Source: Stemphylium vesicarium
Taxonomy: Eukaryota; Ascomycota; Dothideomycetes; Pleosporales; Pleosporaceae
Direction of reading: 5' to 3'
DNA: 64,000 nucleotides
Assembly: GCA_004380135.1 (NCBI GenBank)
Contig: QXCR01000039.1
Location: 141,584 to 205,583, forward strand
This document shows, one piece after another, positions 32,830-44,919 of the stretch. The position numbers and the translations under genes were made by a program. The notes beneath the pieces are model-generated. The model ran no database searches. It was not told the origin of the DNA and saw only the letters and a program-made list of their open reading frames with translations. Numbering within the stretch: the stretch's first letter is position 1; each line of letters starts with the position of its first letter.

Positions 32830-34441
32830 GGTGCGGTCGGGGTCGGGTCGGTCTGGTGAGTGTCGTTGTCCGTCGTCGTGCATCAAGGGGTTTGGGCTCT
32901 CCTTTTGTATTTCTTCTGTAAACGCGCTGGCTCGAGGGCGGTGTGGACGGGGTGTTGAGGCCCCAAGATGCAGGCGATGCGCTGTGTGGTGTTCGAGTAC
33001 GGTGACGGCCTCTTAACTATGCCATGCGCCCTCTTCTAAAAAGCAGCAGGGGACAATTACTCTGATGTTACGGTAGACAGCGTGTGTGTGACGTATGTAT
33101 TCTGTAGCGTCGTCTAAGGGGGGTCGTGTACGAAGGCGGTATGTAGTGCGGTACGTGTCAGCCGCGGGGCAGGCGGCGACGAGGGTTTATAGTATTCGGT
33201 GGAGACGGGCAGCGTGGGCGAGAGTTGGCGTGTTTGGCGTGCCGGAGGTTTGCTGGAGCCGCGAACCGTGAAGGAGTGCACTGGGCAGGACAGGAAGAAA
33301 TCGGAACCAGCTGGTGGTCATTGGACCCCCCCCCCCCAGCCTTCCGAGCCTTCACCGAGACGACTGGCAGAAGACTACACATAGTGCTCACAACAACCCC
33401 ACACTTGCCGTTTACGCCAGTAAATCGGGCGCAGAGAATGATGCCTCTATACGCTGTTTGGCCTGGCCACCAGCTTCTCGCTTCGTGGTGGTGCGCAGCC
33501 GCTGCGGGATTTGCTCACCCCCCAGCCTCTGACGAACCCAAGAACGCTGTTTGGCTGCCGCCCAGAACTACGCCGCCAACGGCTCGCACCTCTGCCATGA
33601 CATGGGCGCCCCCAGAACTGGTTCGCATGCCGACATAACCCGCTTGGCCCAAGGAAGCAAATCATCGCGCATCACAATGTCATCGCCATGGCTGCCATGT
33701 ACGACTCGCCTTACCTGCCGTCGTCAGGTGTCGCGCGTGTCTGCCCTTTACCCTCGCCCATCTTCGGTCGACATGGGCCATTGTCTAAAACCCGGGGTGC
33801 ATGCTACCACGGCCGCTTTGTATCATGGATGGCGCCTTTGCTGGGACGGCGCATCCACAGCATCACATGCCTGCACCCTGCCCCTCGTGGAGCTTATCGA
33901 TATCCACCTGGACGCGGGGTAGTCCGAGAATTAGACCGGCTCCTGGTAGGTGGCATAAAGGCACTCACGGCACCTTTCGTGGCGTTGGCGCCCACCTCTT
34001 CAGCTGGCATGTGCAAACGCCTAGGATCGGCACAAGTACCGTAGAGCCGCAACCATCGCATGTCAAGTACTTTGGTCAGTTCGGGATGCTCTGTCCAAAC
34101 TATCAAGCGAGAAGCGAGTGGCGTAGTACGAATCGATCCTGACTCTTCCGCATATGAGGATTTGGCACACAAAATCACTCAAGTACGGAAACGCGGCATC
34201 GCTTGCACCATATGGTATTTCAATGTGTAGATGATGATCAGGTAGACTCCGGGCACGGACCTCCAACCCTCACCCCTCCATTTGACCAGGCATCCATCTT
34301 ACAGCCAGACTGAACTGCCGTATCACCCAGTATTTCCAACGCTCTGCTATACCAACAACTTGCTGATTCATCCATCGTGTTCCATCTCTCACCTCGCTCT
34401 TTCCGCGTCTGATCCTTTCAAAAGCCAACTTCGCCACCGGC
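32830..34441. other. Long intergenic region with a C12 tract, no gene recognised
   Basis: This 1.6-kb, GC-rich stretch contains many overlapping unsupported open frames on both strands and a run of 12 C at 33326-33337. None shows family resemblance or an intron pattern. It may hold the F-box gene promoter and an unrecognised non-coding transcript. Confidence 0.4.
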
Positions 34442-36240
34442 ATGGCATCCCTATCCCATCTCCCAACTGAGCTTGTCGAATATATAGTCACTTACCTCTC
34501 GCAGCACGACAAATCCTCATTCTGCCGTCTTAACAGACATCTCAGTACTCTGGCCACACCATTTCTGTACCGGCATGTTGACCTCTTCATACCACCAGGC
34601 AACAAACTTCCTAGAATTGACCGCTTCTGCCTGAACATCATCGACGACAGACGTAAAGCCAACAATGTGGACTCGGTCCGCCTCGGAATATCTCCGAATG
34701 AGGGTACTATAGAGGGTCAAAGATGGCTACCGCAAGATAAGCTGTTCAACGACCAGTCAATGTTCAACAAAGCCATGGATGTCTTGAGCAATGAGACGCT
34801 AGTGGCTGCAGGTGATTATCTTAGAGATGCAATCGGTATGTATACCTCAAATTCTATGTTGATCGTATCAAGCATAACCTATGTTCCGTTCGTTACGTGG
34901 ACTCACATTTCCGGCTGGTATGCGAGGTTCAACATCGTTGCTAATACTTCTCTCGTACAGGCATGCGCGAGTACTCTGCTTACGCAGCACTTATCCTCCT
35001 GATCCTCCCGTCACTCCAACGTCTTGACGTAGCAGATCCCAGATCTTCCACTTTCGACCACCTACAGACTATTCTGCGCAACCTGGATCCCGGGACACTC
35101 TGGAACAGGCGCTTCGCGTCTCAAGCACTGGTCGATCGCTTATCGTCAATCAAACAGCTTTCTCTCGTTTTCGACCACAGAAGTGGATTAGCATATCGCA
35201 AGAAGAATAGCAACTTCACGCCCGACTACTTCTTGAACATTCCTCAAGTCCAAAAGCTCGAGCTCTCCATTTTGGGCGGCAAAGAACATCAGGTCATTGG
35301 TACGATGATAAGAAATGTGCTCGTCAACCGAGTGAGGCCTACCGATATCACTACTATTGTTTTCAGGCATTCAGGAGCTTTCGCGGAAGGTATGCTGTCC
35401 CTATTGCAATGCACACCAAAACTACGGTCTTTCACTTATGAGTTTCTCTTCGACTGTAACGGTGAGATGAACGGAGAAGGTCGCCTGGTGGATTTAGCCT
35501 CCTGGAGCGAGACCTTGCGACCGCTCGAAGCCACTCTTGAGATGCTAGTCTTCAGCATTGAATACTGCGACACATCGGATTACTTCTTCAACCAGCCCCG
35601 GATCAGAGACAGACTGTACGGATACCTTGACCTCACCTTTTTCTCGCAACTACACACCCTTGAGGTACCATTTTCGTTCCTGACTGGCGACGCGGAGTTC
35701 TCAATCGGCACAGAAGTTTACCCCTTGTTTCCACCGAACCTACGTCATCTCACTCTACGACCGGATCTCTCGCATGCTCAACATCCTTTCCCTTTCGATC
35801 TATCAAGATTACCTGCTGGCCTCACATTCGAACAGTCAAAGCTCGAGGCGCAGTATCTAATGAACGCTCGCATGGACGTCTCATACATGTATCAAACATC
35901 ACTCACGCTCCTCGATCTCGCCACAACGCTGGAGTCTATATCTATATGGCAGCCTGCCGACCCTTCACTCGAATGGTTCAGTAGTCAAGTCGAGGATTTT
36001 GCTACTACATGCCGTAACAAGAATGTGACGGGCAAAATTCTGATGCCAATGCTGCTGAGATGGAAGAAAGCTGCGCATTGGGATTTGGTTAGGGAGCATA
36101 CCGTGTTTGATAGAAAAGCTCCGAAACTCGGAGTTGTGAAGAGGTTTTGGAGAGAGGAGTGGGAAGGGAGGCCCGTGGGGTTGGCCAGTCAGTATCATTT
36201 ACACGCGTTGATGTCGCATCAGGTGAAGTTGCATCGATAG
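34442..36240 (+). CDS. F-box domain protein
   Basis: The first 40 residues are an F-box: LSHLPTELVEYIVTYLSQHD, then SFCRLNRHLSTLATPFLYRH. F-box proteins link substrates to SCF ubiquitin ligases through Skp1. The rest (557 residues in total) lacks a named repeat but has leucine-rich periodic stretches (LRSFTYEFLF, LRHLTLRPDL) suggestive of degenerate LRRs. Coding is 34442-34835 and 34961-36240 with a 125-nt intron (GTATGT..ACAG) after GDYLRDAI; the second exon reads GMREYSAYAALILLILPSLQ. The ATG at 34442 is in a CGGCATGGC context. Substrate is unknown. Confidence 0.85.
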
Positions 36241-36714
36241 GGGGTAGTACAGCGGGCTTTTTGGTCTGGAACTGCGTTGTTGAAAGTAGACAAAACTGTT
36301 ATTTTGCAATAACGGAGTGCACAAACCATGATCGGTGCAGAAAGCACAGGGGGAAGTACCACCGAAAGCAATGGCGTAAAATTCCGCAAGGCAACAGCGC
36401 CCTTTTCGTGCTTCTTTAGGACTACTAGGTGGTGATTGGGCGGCGATGTACTCGTTTTAGCAATTCCAAGATTTGTGGCTACGGAGCGGTGCGCTCGGGA
36501 CGCGAGGAATCCCGTGTTTTCGCGTTCACGCGTCAGGCGAGCAGTGAATACAAAAGCGGGGTCGTTTCACGTCCAGAGTTTAAGATGCTCTGTTCTGACA
36601 TCAGAAAGAATTTCAATCAAGATAGCGATCCGTATTCATCAAGCCCAAGCACTCCATAGCGGCAAAAGTACCTACTCATCAAACATCCCAAGCTCACCAC
36701 ATTTATCCATTACT
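36241..36714. other. Intergenic region, F-box to DUF4267 gene
   Basis: The frame of the following protein stays open upstream to about 36436, but its residues there are basic and not membrane-like, so this is probably 5' leader. No other feature is seen. Confidence 0.35.
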
Positions 36715-37113
36715 ATGCCACGCCTCTCAACCCACCCATTTCTCCTCTACCTCTCCACTCTCTTCAGCACAATCTTCCTCGGCTTCGGCGCTACATACGT
36801 GCTCTACCCGCGCACCGGCTACTTCCTCTACAGGTTCAGTACCACGCCGAGCTCAGCGGCTGACTGGGCTATCATGGAGCGCGTTATGATTCTCTACGGT
36901 GCCAAAGATATTTTCGTGGCTGTCGCTATTCTGGCGTCGACGTGGTGGGGCACGAGGAAGAGTGCGGGGATGGTGCTCATGGCGGCGGGAGTGTGTGCGG
37001 GCTTGGATGGATGGGTTGTGGGAAGGGAGGCGGGGACTGGAGAGTGGAATCATTGGGGGTATGGGGGTGTGATGGCGGGACTTGGGAGTGTGATGATGGG
37101 GATGTTGGGTTAG
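36715..37113 (+). CDS. DUF4267 family membrane protein
   Basis: The protein has 132 residues and four hydrophobic segments: LLYLSTLFSTIFLGFGATYV, then WAIMERVMILYGAKDIFVAV, KSAGMVLMAAGVCAGLDGWV and WGYGGVMAGLGSVMMGMLG. The pattern FGATYVLYPRTGYFLY, then GAKDIF and AGLDG is typical of DUF4267, small fungal and bacterial membrane proteins of unknown function. It is a single exon; the chosen ATG follows CATTACT. Confidence 0.85.
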   Translation: MPRLSTHPFLLYLSTLFSTIFLGFGATYVLYPRTGYFLYRFSTTPSSAADWAIMERVMILYGAKDIFVAVAILASTWWGTRKSAGMVLMAAGVCAGLDGWVVGREAGTGEWNHWGYGGVMAGLGSVMMGMLG

Positions 37114-37417
37114 AAGGGGTTGATGTTGATTATGGACTGTAAATCCGCACACGATGGCGAAGATGAGTATTCTACTTGCATCAACGACATGCAAATCGAC
37201 CTTCTGGGACTCGAAACACTATCATAGCCGTGCGAGCTTCCTCTAGAATGAAGTCGAGGAGTGTTAAACATAGTCGATGCGGTAGTGGTGAAAGTTGCTG
37301 TTCTTCATGTTCCACGTGCAGTCGCGTGCTTTTAGCGTAGGCCCGAAGCGCGTCATCCCGCCGACTTGCATCTGGCATTACATAGTACCCCAACGCAAAG
37401 TTACATGTACATTTGCA
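37114..37417. other. Short intergenic region upstream of SLD7
   Basis: No feature is recognised between the DUF4267 and SLD7 genes. It probably contains the SLD7 promoter. Confidence 0.3.
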
Positions 37418-39008
37418 ATGACTGATATCTGGAGCGGAGATATCTCACTGCCAGATGGTACCTCGATCAAAGGTATGTCCTACGCTAAGCTTATTGATAT
37501 CTCCGCTGAATACGGACACAAGTCGGCCTCGCGTCACAAAATGTCGCGTCTGCACCAGCCCTCAGCGCATCCAGTCTCGGCTTCCTGTCGACGGTCGATA
37601 CCGCGAGAATACCACTATACCTTGCCGTCGGCCCTAGTCTAGATGTGTGGACTACCGAGGAAGCTACCCAAGCTTGGTTCGAGTCAATCCTGTTTAGCAA
37701 GCCTACGACTTTGCCAGATGCACCCGCCCACGGTGCGGGCGAGTGGTGGAATCTGGCGCGCTCACAGTCGCCCGTTGGGATATTAGTGCAAGTTCACAAC
37801 GGAACAGAAGATGCTCCAAAGCCCAGAGTGACGGAGATGCTCTTCTATGGCACAATTGCTGCGCATGCCGCTGGTGGGTTACCTACGCCCCCGTCGTCGT
37901 CCCCATTTATCGACAACCATCTAGGCGAACGGCTGCCTGAGCTCCGAGTACACGCAGTACCACTCTCTTCCGATCTACTTCACCAGACGACCATTGACCT
38001 CCCAACCGACGACGAAGCCCATTTCCTCCCAGCACTGCACAACCCCCACCCCGCGCCAACGTCCCCGAAGAAACATCGCGACCTCTTTGAAGAGGCTACC
38101 ATTGCAAACAAGAAGGCAAGGGGACGAGGTGGAAGAGCCGTGTCCGCGGCGGCTGCTCGTGGAAACGAGACCCAGCTGCCTTACAATCATCGCAAATCGT
38201 CGCTCTCTATCGACAACCGAGCTTCGCCTTTCCCAGACTCAAGACCGCCATCAGCATCCGGTGCCCTCTCTCGCTCCAATTCTCGCACATTATCTCGATC
38301 ACCAAGTATATCCTCGGATACAAGGCCACTGAGTCGCAAAGGCCCGCCGGAAGCACACACACGGCGATCCAACCTTTCGCAAGTCGCTACCGTACCCATA
38401 CAACCGGAAGAGCCGACAACCGAGTCGCGCAATAAGGATGCACTTGTCAAGGTAGTCATGGCAGCAATGCGTATGCATGGTTTGCAACAAAGGAAGCAGA
38501 TTAGGTCTCGTCGCACATCCATCGCTACCGGTGGTGAAGAGGGCCAGCAACCAAACGAGGAGACGGCCGCAGAGGAAGCTGCAAAGGATGATGAGTACAA
38601 GCTGATCTATCATCAAACATACAAGGGTGCAGCGCTCGCTTTGGTATGTAGCGTTTTCCTTCCTCAGAGGCGACAACTAACTTTCTGCAGCGAAAACACA
38701 TGTCGGAGAAGCCATTACACGTCCAGCCCGATCGAATGCGCGATGTCGTTGAGAAACTACTGGCAATTTTCTTGTCGGATCCACTTGCAGAGCCATTGCC
38801 TACAGATGTGCCGGCAAACCCAGTAGCCACCCCAGGCAGTAAATCAAGACCCGGTCTTCCTGGATCGACCCACAGTCACGCAAGTCCATTCGACTTGCCT
38901 AGCATATCTCGGCCGACCATGATGAGATCGGTCACCGACAGCCACGTCTATACCGGGTCACCGGTGAGCAAGAAGAGGGTTACGAACAACATGCTGGCGC
39001 CTACATGA
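37418..39008 (+). CDS. SLD7: SLD7-like DNA replication initiation protein
   Basis: Sld7 binds Sld3 during origin firing. Coding is 37418-37472, 37523-38643 and 38691-39008 (497 residues). The N-terminus reads MTDIWSGDISLPDGTSIK and continues with LGFLSTVDTARIPLYLAVGP, like the N-terminal Sld7 domain. A long polar, Ser-rich middle follows. The C-terminal domain is the best match: DDEYKLIYHQTYKGAALALR and KHMSEKPLHVQPDRMRDVVE, then KLLAIF. The first intron (50 nt) uses a CAAG acceptor, giving IKVGLASQNVASAP; the second (47 nt) has GTATGT..TGCAG. It ends KKRVTNNMLAPT. Confidence 0.8.
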
Positions 39009-39600
39009 AACCCTGTACACCCCGAGAGTCCTGCACCAAATGTTCGCCACTACCGACCTTGATGATGCATCATCACTATAGTATTGTGACTTCGCCATGG
39101 ACTCACTGACTAGGCATCGATCTCTGGTTTGCCTCCAGTATATTTCCTATTGCGGTACTTTTTGACGGCGCTTGTCACCCTTCGTCAGCATCTTGCAGGG
39201 GTCGTCAGCCACAATTCCGCACACGGTCTTTGTTAACCCAAGGGGACGTGGTGCCATCATGACGATGATGCGGCGATAATTTACGTACCCCTGCAGTTAG
39301 GCTTAGGGAATTCACGATGGTCTTGTACCTCACTGATCATGGCCCGATACGAGCTGATGATATCCCGCCTCCCTAGCAAAGGCTACAGTTACAGCTCGTA
39401 TTTTGCATGGTCGCAGGCGATGTGACACCGCCTTCGTGTGATTAGCTTTGCTCGAGCGAAAGTGGAAACAGGAAAGAGTATGTATAAGAACCGGGAATTC
39501 AGTCGCTGAAGAAGACATCTCAGTTCTTGTATACTACATCAGTATCAACACGTCCCAGATACATCCTTGCTTCTTCCACACAGCACGCAAGCCTTTCAAA
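39009..39600. other. Intergenic region upstream of the small secreted protein
   Basis: No gene is recognised. A TATAAG-type motif at about 39482 and TATACT near 39531 lie within 120 bp of the next start codon and could be core promoter elements. Confidence 0.35.
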
Positions 39601-40091
39601 ATGCCTCCTCAAATCTCTTCTCTGGCACTCCTCGCCACCGCTGTCTCAGCTGCGGCCCTCCCCTCCAACGCATCGTGGACATGGTCAGTCACCGACTTCA
39701 GTAGCGTCTGCACTGCCGCGACATGCCGCTACTCTTTCAACGTTTCCGCGCCCGCCGGTTCCTCCGCCCAGCCCGCTTTCGACGCTGATTTCTGCTCTGG
39801 TAACAGTGTGCAGGGCGGCTACAAGTCGTGCGGTGTGGTAGGCGTGGACGTGCCTGGCGATGTTAAAACGCAGGAGTTCAACCAGGGTATTGACATCGGC
39901 GCTATTATTAGCGTGCAATACTCTTTCACCCAGTAAGTGATCATACTGTCTTTCCTGGAGGTGGGGCTGATGACTATGAAAGGGGTGAAGTGACGTACAC
40001 CTACACTGGCAACAGTTCTGTCGCGCATACCGGACAGCGACCCTCGGTGGATTTTACAATTATCCCGACCGAGGTGACTGCTGTAGCTTGA
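39601..40091 (+). CDS. Small secreted protein, AA1-like (Alt a 1/elicitor-type) fold
   Basis: The 146-residue product begins with a signal peptide (ISSLALLATAVSAAALPSNA). The mature part has four cysteines in a TC-C-C-type arrangement: VCTAATCRYSF, FDADFCSGNS and YKSCGVVG. It shows alternating beta-strand sequence and a WxVTDF start, the layout of AA1-like proteins, a fungal family that includes Alt a 1 and plant-perceived elicitors. Coding is 39601-39932 and 39983-40091, with a 50-nt intron (GTAAGT..AAAG) joining YSFTQ to GEVTYTYTGN. Such proteins are often candidate effectors or allergens; here that is family-based inference only. Confidence 0.72.
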
Positions 40092-40523
40092 GGACGTCTT
40101 GTAGTGGGGGACATGGTGGATGTCGTTAGATGGCAACTACTTCAGACTAGCCTTACATAATACTCATACTACCTCTCTCTCGGGCCGCTCTTTTCGCCGT
40201 CTTTTCTCGCGCAACGACTAGATTCACACCCACCACTCTCAACACTAATTTTCTCACTCGAGACGAGCTCCAGTGAAAGCACCCAAATACATAAGGTCAA
40301 CGGACCAATCGACATCTAGTCGACATTGCTGTGAGACTAGGCGGGCTGTTTGGGGCCATGATCGGTCGTCAAGAGTGGAGGTTTTACAAACTGAAGGCTA
40401 AGATTCATAATACAAGTAAGTCATGATCGCGCAGCAAGTCAATCGAGCCCAACAAAAGTATCAGAGTACCCATCATTAGACGCGCCCAGTCGTAATATGG
40501 AGAGAAGAAAATCACACCGCGCG
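40092..40523. other. Intergenic region between convergent genes
   Basis: The AA1-like gene and the HET-like gene converge here. No additional feature is seen. Confidence 0.3.
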
Positions 40524-43281
40524 TCACTTCATCTCTTGCCCCGTCGGCTCACCAACCTCAGCCAAATGACCAAAAGGATGTTGGTTGCGCTTGAAACCAA
40601 TCTTGACCCGACCAATCCGAGTCATCATGTCTTCGAACTCTGTTCCGATCCGCAACACCGTCTCCCGGTACATTGTTTCGGTCGTCCAATCATACGAGCA
40701 ACCGATGACGCGCTTCATGCCACCCTCGGAGCCTGCCATGAGGAAGCAGACGGGTGGGCGTTCAGCGAGGAAAAGCGTAGCTGTCATGTTTCCTGCGAGA
40801 TGTTAATAAGAGGAAGCGGAATGATGGCGATGGGTAATAGACTCACCTGTATCGACGAGAGTGAAGAGACGTTGATCACCAGGTCCGGCCGTCTTCGCTT
40901 TTTGAACAAGCTCTGCCACGACAGGATCAGATGTAGGGTCGATGGCAACGCATTCGCCATTAGGATTGCGGTAATGTCTCGAGAGGGGACTAGCTGCGAC
41001 CTGTAGATAAAAAGTGGTTAACTCAGCTTCCAGAGTAAGTCGAGGCGTATACATACCGACCACCTCATGCGTCCCAGCCTACCACCAAAGATCTGTCTCT
41101 CAATCGTCTCGAGATCCATGTATCCTTCAAACCCAAAGAACCAGCACTGTTGGCCCCAGAATTTACCGAGGTACAGCAGCCGAAGCAACCATGGCGAGAA
41201 GGCCATGAGAATAAGCGTGTAGATGATGATAACGACGCCAATGGTGTTGACTATTCCAGTGAAAGAGACGAGGGTGATGCCGATGATGAACATGATACCC
41301 GCTGAACGAAGGAGGATCTTTGCGATCAAACGCTTCCAGGCATCGCGGCGGACATACGCGACTTGAGTGAAGGACTTCCAGCGCACGTTGGCAGCCCGGC
41401 AGCCGTCGAGGATGATGCTGTCGTCTTCGCCAACGCCGGCGATGCCGACGTCCTGCGGAAGTATGTCCCAGAGCTTGGCGTTGTATGCGTCGTCCATCGA
41501 GTGCCATGGTTGGTCGGGGGTCTTGGGGAGCACGCAGACCAGTCGCTCGAGTAGTTGTTCGCTTCCGTTTGCAAGGGAGAGACTAAATTGATCAGTTTGG
41601 TGCAGGTTTGAAGGATCAAAAGAGGTACATACCGAGCAAAGGCTTGGAGTGCAGAGTCTGTGGGGTCGATTTGCGGTCTTACGCGGAGCAGACCCATCAA
41701 CGCGTAGCTGTGGTCTCCAGGTAGGTATTGAGTAGTGTCTCTCTTGTGCAGGCACTCTAGAGCGAGCGTGACAAGCTCGAGCTGGCTGAGAATCAAGTTG
41801 CCCTCGTAATGATCGATAAGCTAGTGTGGTTAGCAAAAAGTAGCCTCGAGACGAGAGGCAGTCTTCATACCTGACGAGCTACATGAGCATCATCTTCCCA
41901 GACTTGAACGGCAAACTGGTTCTTGGGTACCAGTATAGGCTGTTTCAAGTCGCTACCGCGTACGTACACGCTGATTTCTTTGCCAGACGGCGCTAGCAGG
42001 ACTTCAGGGAAGGTCCAGATGCGGCGTCCCCATTGTTGCAGCATCAGCTCTGGAGTGTTGATTTCGAACGAGTTGTTTGCTGGGGGTCCGACGGCAATTG
42101 TCAGTGAGCGTGCGCCCCTGATGACATCGCAGATGCGGTATACCTAGTCATCCAGGTTAGCGAGCTTTCTTCGACATCAAATGAGGTGGTTACGTACATC
42201 TTCTTGGAGCTGCCCATCCGGCATGCACGAGCAACCAACCCAATACGCAATCACTTCTTCATTACGCGCTGCTGCATCGGCCATCTCATGCAAGACTCTG
42301 AAGTCTTCCGGTGTATTGAATTGTTCCGCAGTATATGCGACGAAGATGTAGGAAAGGCCATGGGCTGAACCATTTTGGGCAATCCTATAAGAGTCAGTAC
42401 TAGTGTAGAGGGGTTTGGGAGTGAGAAATACCATTCATCGACATTCGTGATCATTGCTGGCCTTCCCTTGTCGCGCAGGAAGCAGAGATACCGTGGACGT
42501 AGTACACGTTCAGCAACAGGGTTTGCTTCGGTCAAAGCATAGTCTTTGGGTCTATCCATCTCGAGCATGTTCTTGGCGACCTTGGGATATCCGAAATACC
42601 GGTATGGTACCACGTCATAGCCACCTCCATTACGGGCAGTTCCCTCAGCGGAGCTGGGGCTGGAGATCTGTCATGTGCTTAGCATAAACAACTCTACCAG
42701 AAGGAGTAAAGACTTACGCAGACAGTAATGACGCAGCATGCGACAAACCATTTGAGACAAATCATCGGGAGGTCCGCATTCGCAGCTTTGCCATTGTTTT
42801 TCGCCAAGTCAACGTGATCGAACGGCCAGTTCGCCAAGCGCATGTAGATCGGGGCAACATTTCGGATAAATGTACGTCTGTATGTAGATCCTATGTTGTT
42901 CTCGTAGATGTCGTCGACGGCTTGCACAACCAGCTTGGAGATCTTGCCATCCCAAGATGATATATACCGGTCGTCGTAGTCACCGGTCCACTCGCGTTCG
43001 AAAATGTCTCGATGTCGGTGTCGAGCGAGCTTTTGATAGCCGAGGCCTGGCTTGCGGTAGAAGTTTGGGAAGCCCCATTTGGCATTCGTAAACGAAGAAA
43101 AGATATATGAGTATCCCTTCAGCCGCAGAGGTCCCCGAGGCTAGACTGTGTTTGAGAGCGGTATACGCCAGCTTCGGCTGGGAGTTTGACTTACGACGAT
43201 GAGCGATTGCCCTGGCTGCTTTTCCGCGTCTGTATTATGTACAACTTCATATACCGTAGATTGGGCGTTGTTGGGTTGCAT
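40524..43281 (-). CDS. HET-like fungal membrane protein (nine exons)
   Basis: I rebuilt nine coding segments: 43281-43195, 43140-42718, 42667-42432, 42384-42198, 42143-41871, 41820-41633, 41582-41057, 41000-40847 and 40792-40524, all in phase, with introns of 47-56 nt (780 residues). The middle part resembles a divergent HET domain: SYIFVAYTAEQFNTPEDF, then VIAYWVGCSCMPDGQLQEDV and WGRRIWTFPEVLLAPSGKEI, followed by YALMGLLRVRPQIDP. Two or three TM segments lie around residues 490-560 (AGIMFIIGITLVSFTGIVNT and VVIIIYTLILMAFSPWLLR), and FVACCVITVC is an earlier hydrophobic stretch. The C-terminal block TLFLAERPPVCFLMAGSEGG with CSYDWTTETMYRET recurs in a Pezizomycotina-restricted family. HET proteins control allorecognition cell death; whether this divergent protein does is unknown. 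Confidence 0.78.
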
Positions 43282-43289
43282 TTTGGCAA

Positions 43290-43777
43290 CTATCTAAAGC
43301 AGGCACACAGCTGTGTGATGAAACCTGGCCGGGTATCACGGTTCTGCGGCGGAGGTTGTTGGAATTGCTGATATGACTGGGTTCGATACGTAGTAGATGC
43401 CTACCGAGGTCAGATTAGCATTGGAAAGAAAAAACAATGCACTAGGCATACCTGAGATGAGAATGTCGGCTGAGGACGAGCTACTGGTTGGCTGTGTACA
43501 ACAGCTACAGGCTTTATCGCACCGCCGTTTGGGTCGTAGTTGCCTCCACCACAGTGGTGTGCTTGACTCTGAACAAGAACGTTAGAAACGCAAGAACATA
43601 ACGATGCATTCAAATTTTACGAACTGGATATGATTGCTGATACGCTGGCACTTGTACGAAGGCGCCACCGTTGGGATCAAATCCTCCACCGTGTTTGCCA
43701 GAGAGGTTGGGAGCGTAGGCCTAACAAGTTTTAGTGATGCCAGGGAAGTTCGAGTGTTCAGAGGGCCTCTGTACCAT
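43290..43777 (-). CDS. Small Gln/Pro/Gly-rich protein with repeated DPNGGA motif and Cys tail
   Basis: Three segments join in perfect phase 0: 43720-43625, 43568-43452 and 43400-43290. They read AYAPNLSGKHGGGFDPNGGA + VQVPAYQQSYP, then SQAHHCGGGNYDPNGGAIKP, then a Q/P-rich part (YQQFQQPPPQN) ending RPGFITQLCACFR and TAG. The motif GGG(N)xDPNGGA occurs once in each of the first two exons. The introns are 56 and 51 nt with GTTCGT and GTATGC donors. For the start, an ATG at 43777 followed directly by GTACAG (intron 43774-43721, branch CACTAAAAC) would give a one-codon first exon and about 107 residues; this is a guess. The Cys-rich end may allow lipid anchoring. The stop lies only 8 nt before the ATG of the HET-like gene. 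Confidence 0.4.
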
Positions 43778-44919
43778 TCAAGTACGGCGTTCTGTCTAAT
43801 CGATCGTTTATCCCTATGGTTGCTTCTTAGAGTCACTGGTGAAGCGCGATCACGCCCAATTTTATCATTTCGAAACTTGTAACCATACCCATGCCAAGCG
43901 ATCTGGACTCTGAAGTTGCACACCTGACCCTTAAACTTAGTGGTTGTATGTCCATTTCGGATCTCAGCTCGCCATCATTCCATCGGATTGGTCGCTTTGG
44001 CCGCCCAGTCACTCCATTTTCAGCAAAGGGTATCGTGGCGCTCAGGCGACCCGCGAACGGTGGGCGGCCTTACCCGAGAGGGCAAATGGCATCCGTGTAA
44101 ATCACGGTTGTAGGACCATGCCGGTGACCCATACTAGCTTGTGCTAGGTTTGCTGGTACGAACATCATCGGAACTGAACAGGCATTGCACGACACCGCAA
44201 CGTCCTCCCTTCATCTCGTATACACTTGTGCTTTAGCTTGTTGGCCTCATGTAAGTAACAGGCACAATGCATCGTGCCTGATAAGTCAAATAATAGTCAT
44301 GAAATATACGAGCATTTGACAGCTTAGATTAGTCAAAGAAAATCAGAAGTTATGATCACCTGATGGCTTCTTGACCAGTAATAGTATCTCTGGTACCGCG
44401 CGGTGACAAACCGCATCAGGCAACGGGGTGAATACCGGCTCAAAATGAAGCGGTTGTGATATGGGATGCTGGTAGTATGAGGGGCACGTTGGGTTCAACG
44501 TTTCGCATTGTCGTGTAGAGCACCAACTTCGGCAGAACTACGCGAGGGCGATCTTCAGCTGATTGCTTGGCTTTCCCAGCCTTGCGCCACTAATCTTGTT
44601 TGGCGCTAACGAAACGCTGTGATAGGGCGCGGCTGACTTTTCCTCTCAGCTTTAATAAATTGGCTCTCTGCCTTGGGTAAAAGCCGAGAACCCTAGCTGA
44701 AAGTTGCCGTGTGGGGGCGGTTTCGCCCGTCATGGATGCAGGAGTAAAGGGGGCTTCGCATGGCGTTTTTGTTCATACGGAATGCAGCTGAGCGCTACGG
44801 TAGTTGTGACTGTTGGGTAAGTTGGTAAATTCCTGAGCGACATATTGGCCTTGAAGCATTCGCGCGGCAAACTGTCTCTAGATTGTACCTTGTTATCTTC
44901 CTGCACGAACGGCGTACAG
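43778..44919. other. Intergenic region upstream of CorA-like gene
   Basis: No confident gene is seen in these 1.1 kb. Short open frames on both strands lack coding character. Confidence 0.35.

Noticed and set aside
33158..34178. Cluster of overlapping open frames on both strands
   Set aside because: The GC-rich stretch gives long frames by chance; none has domain content or introns in phase.
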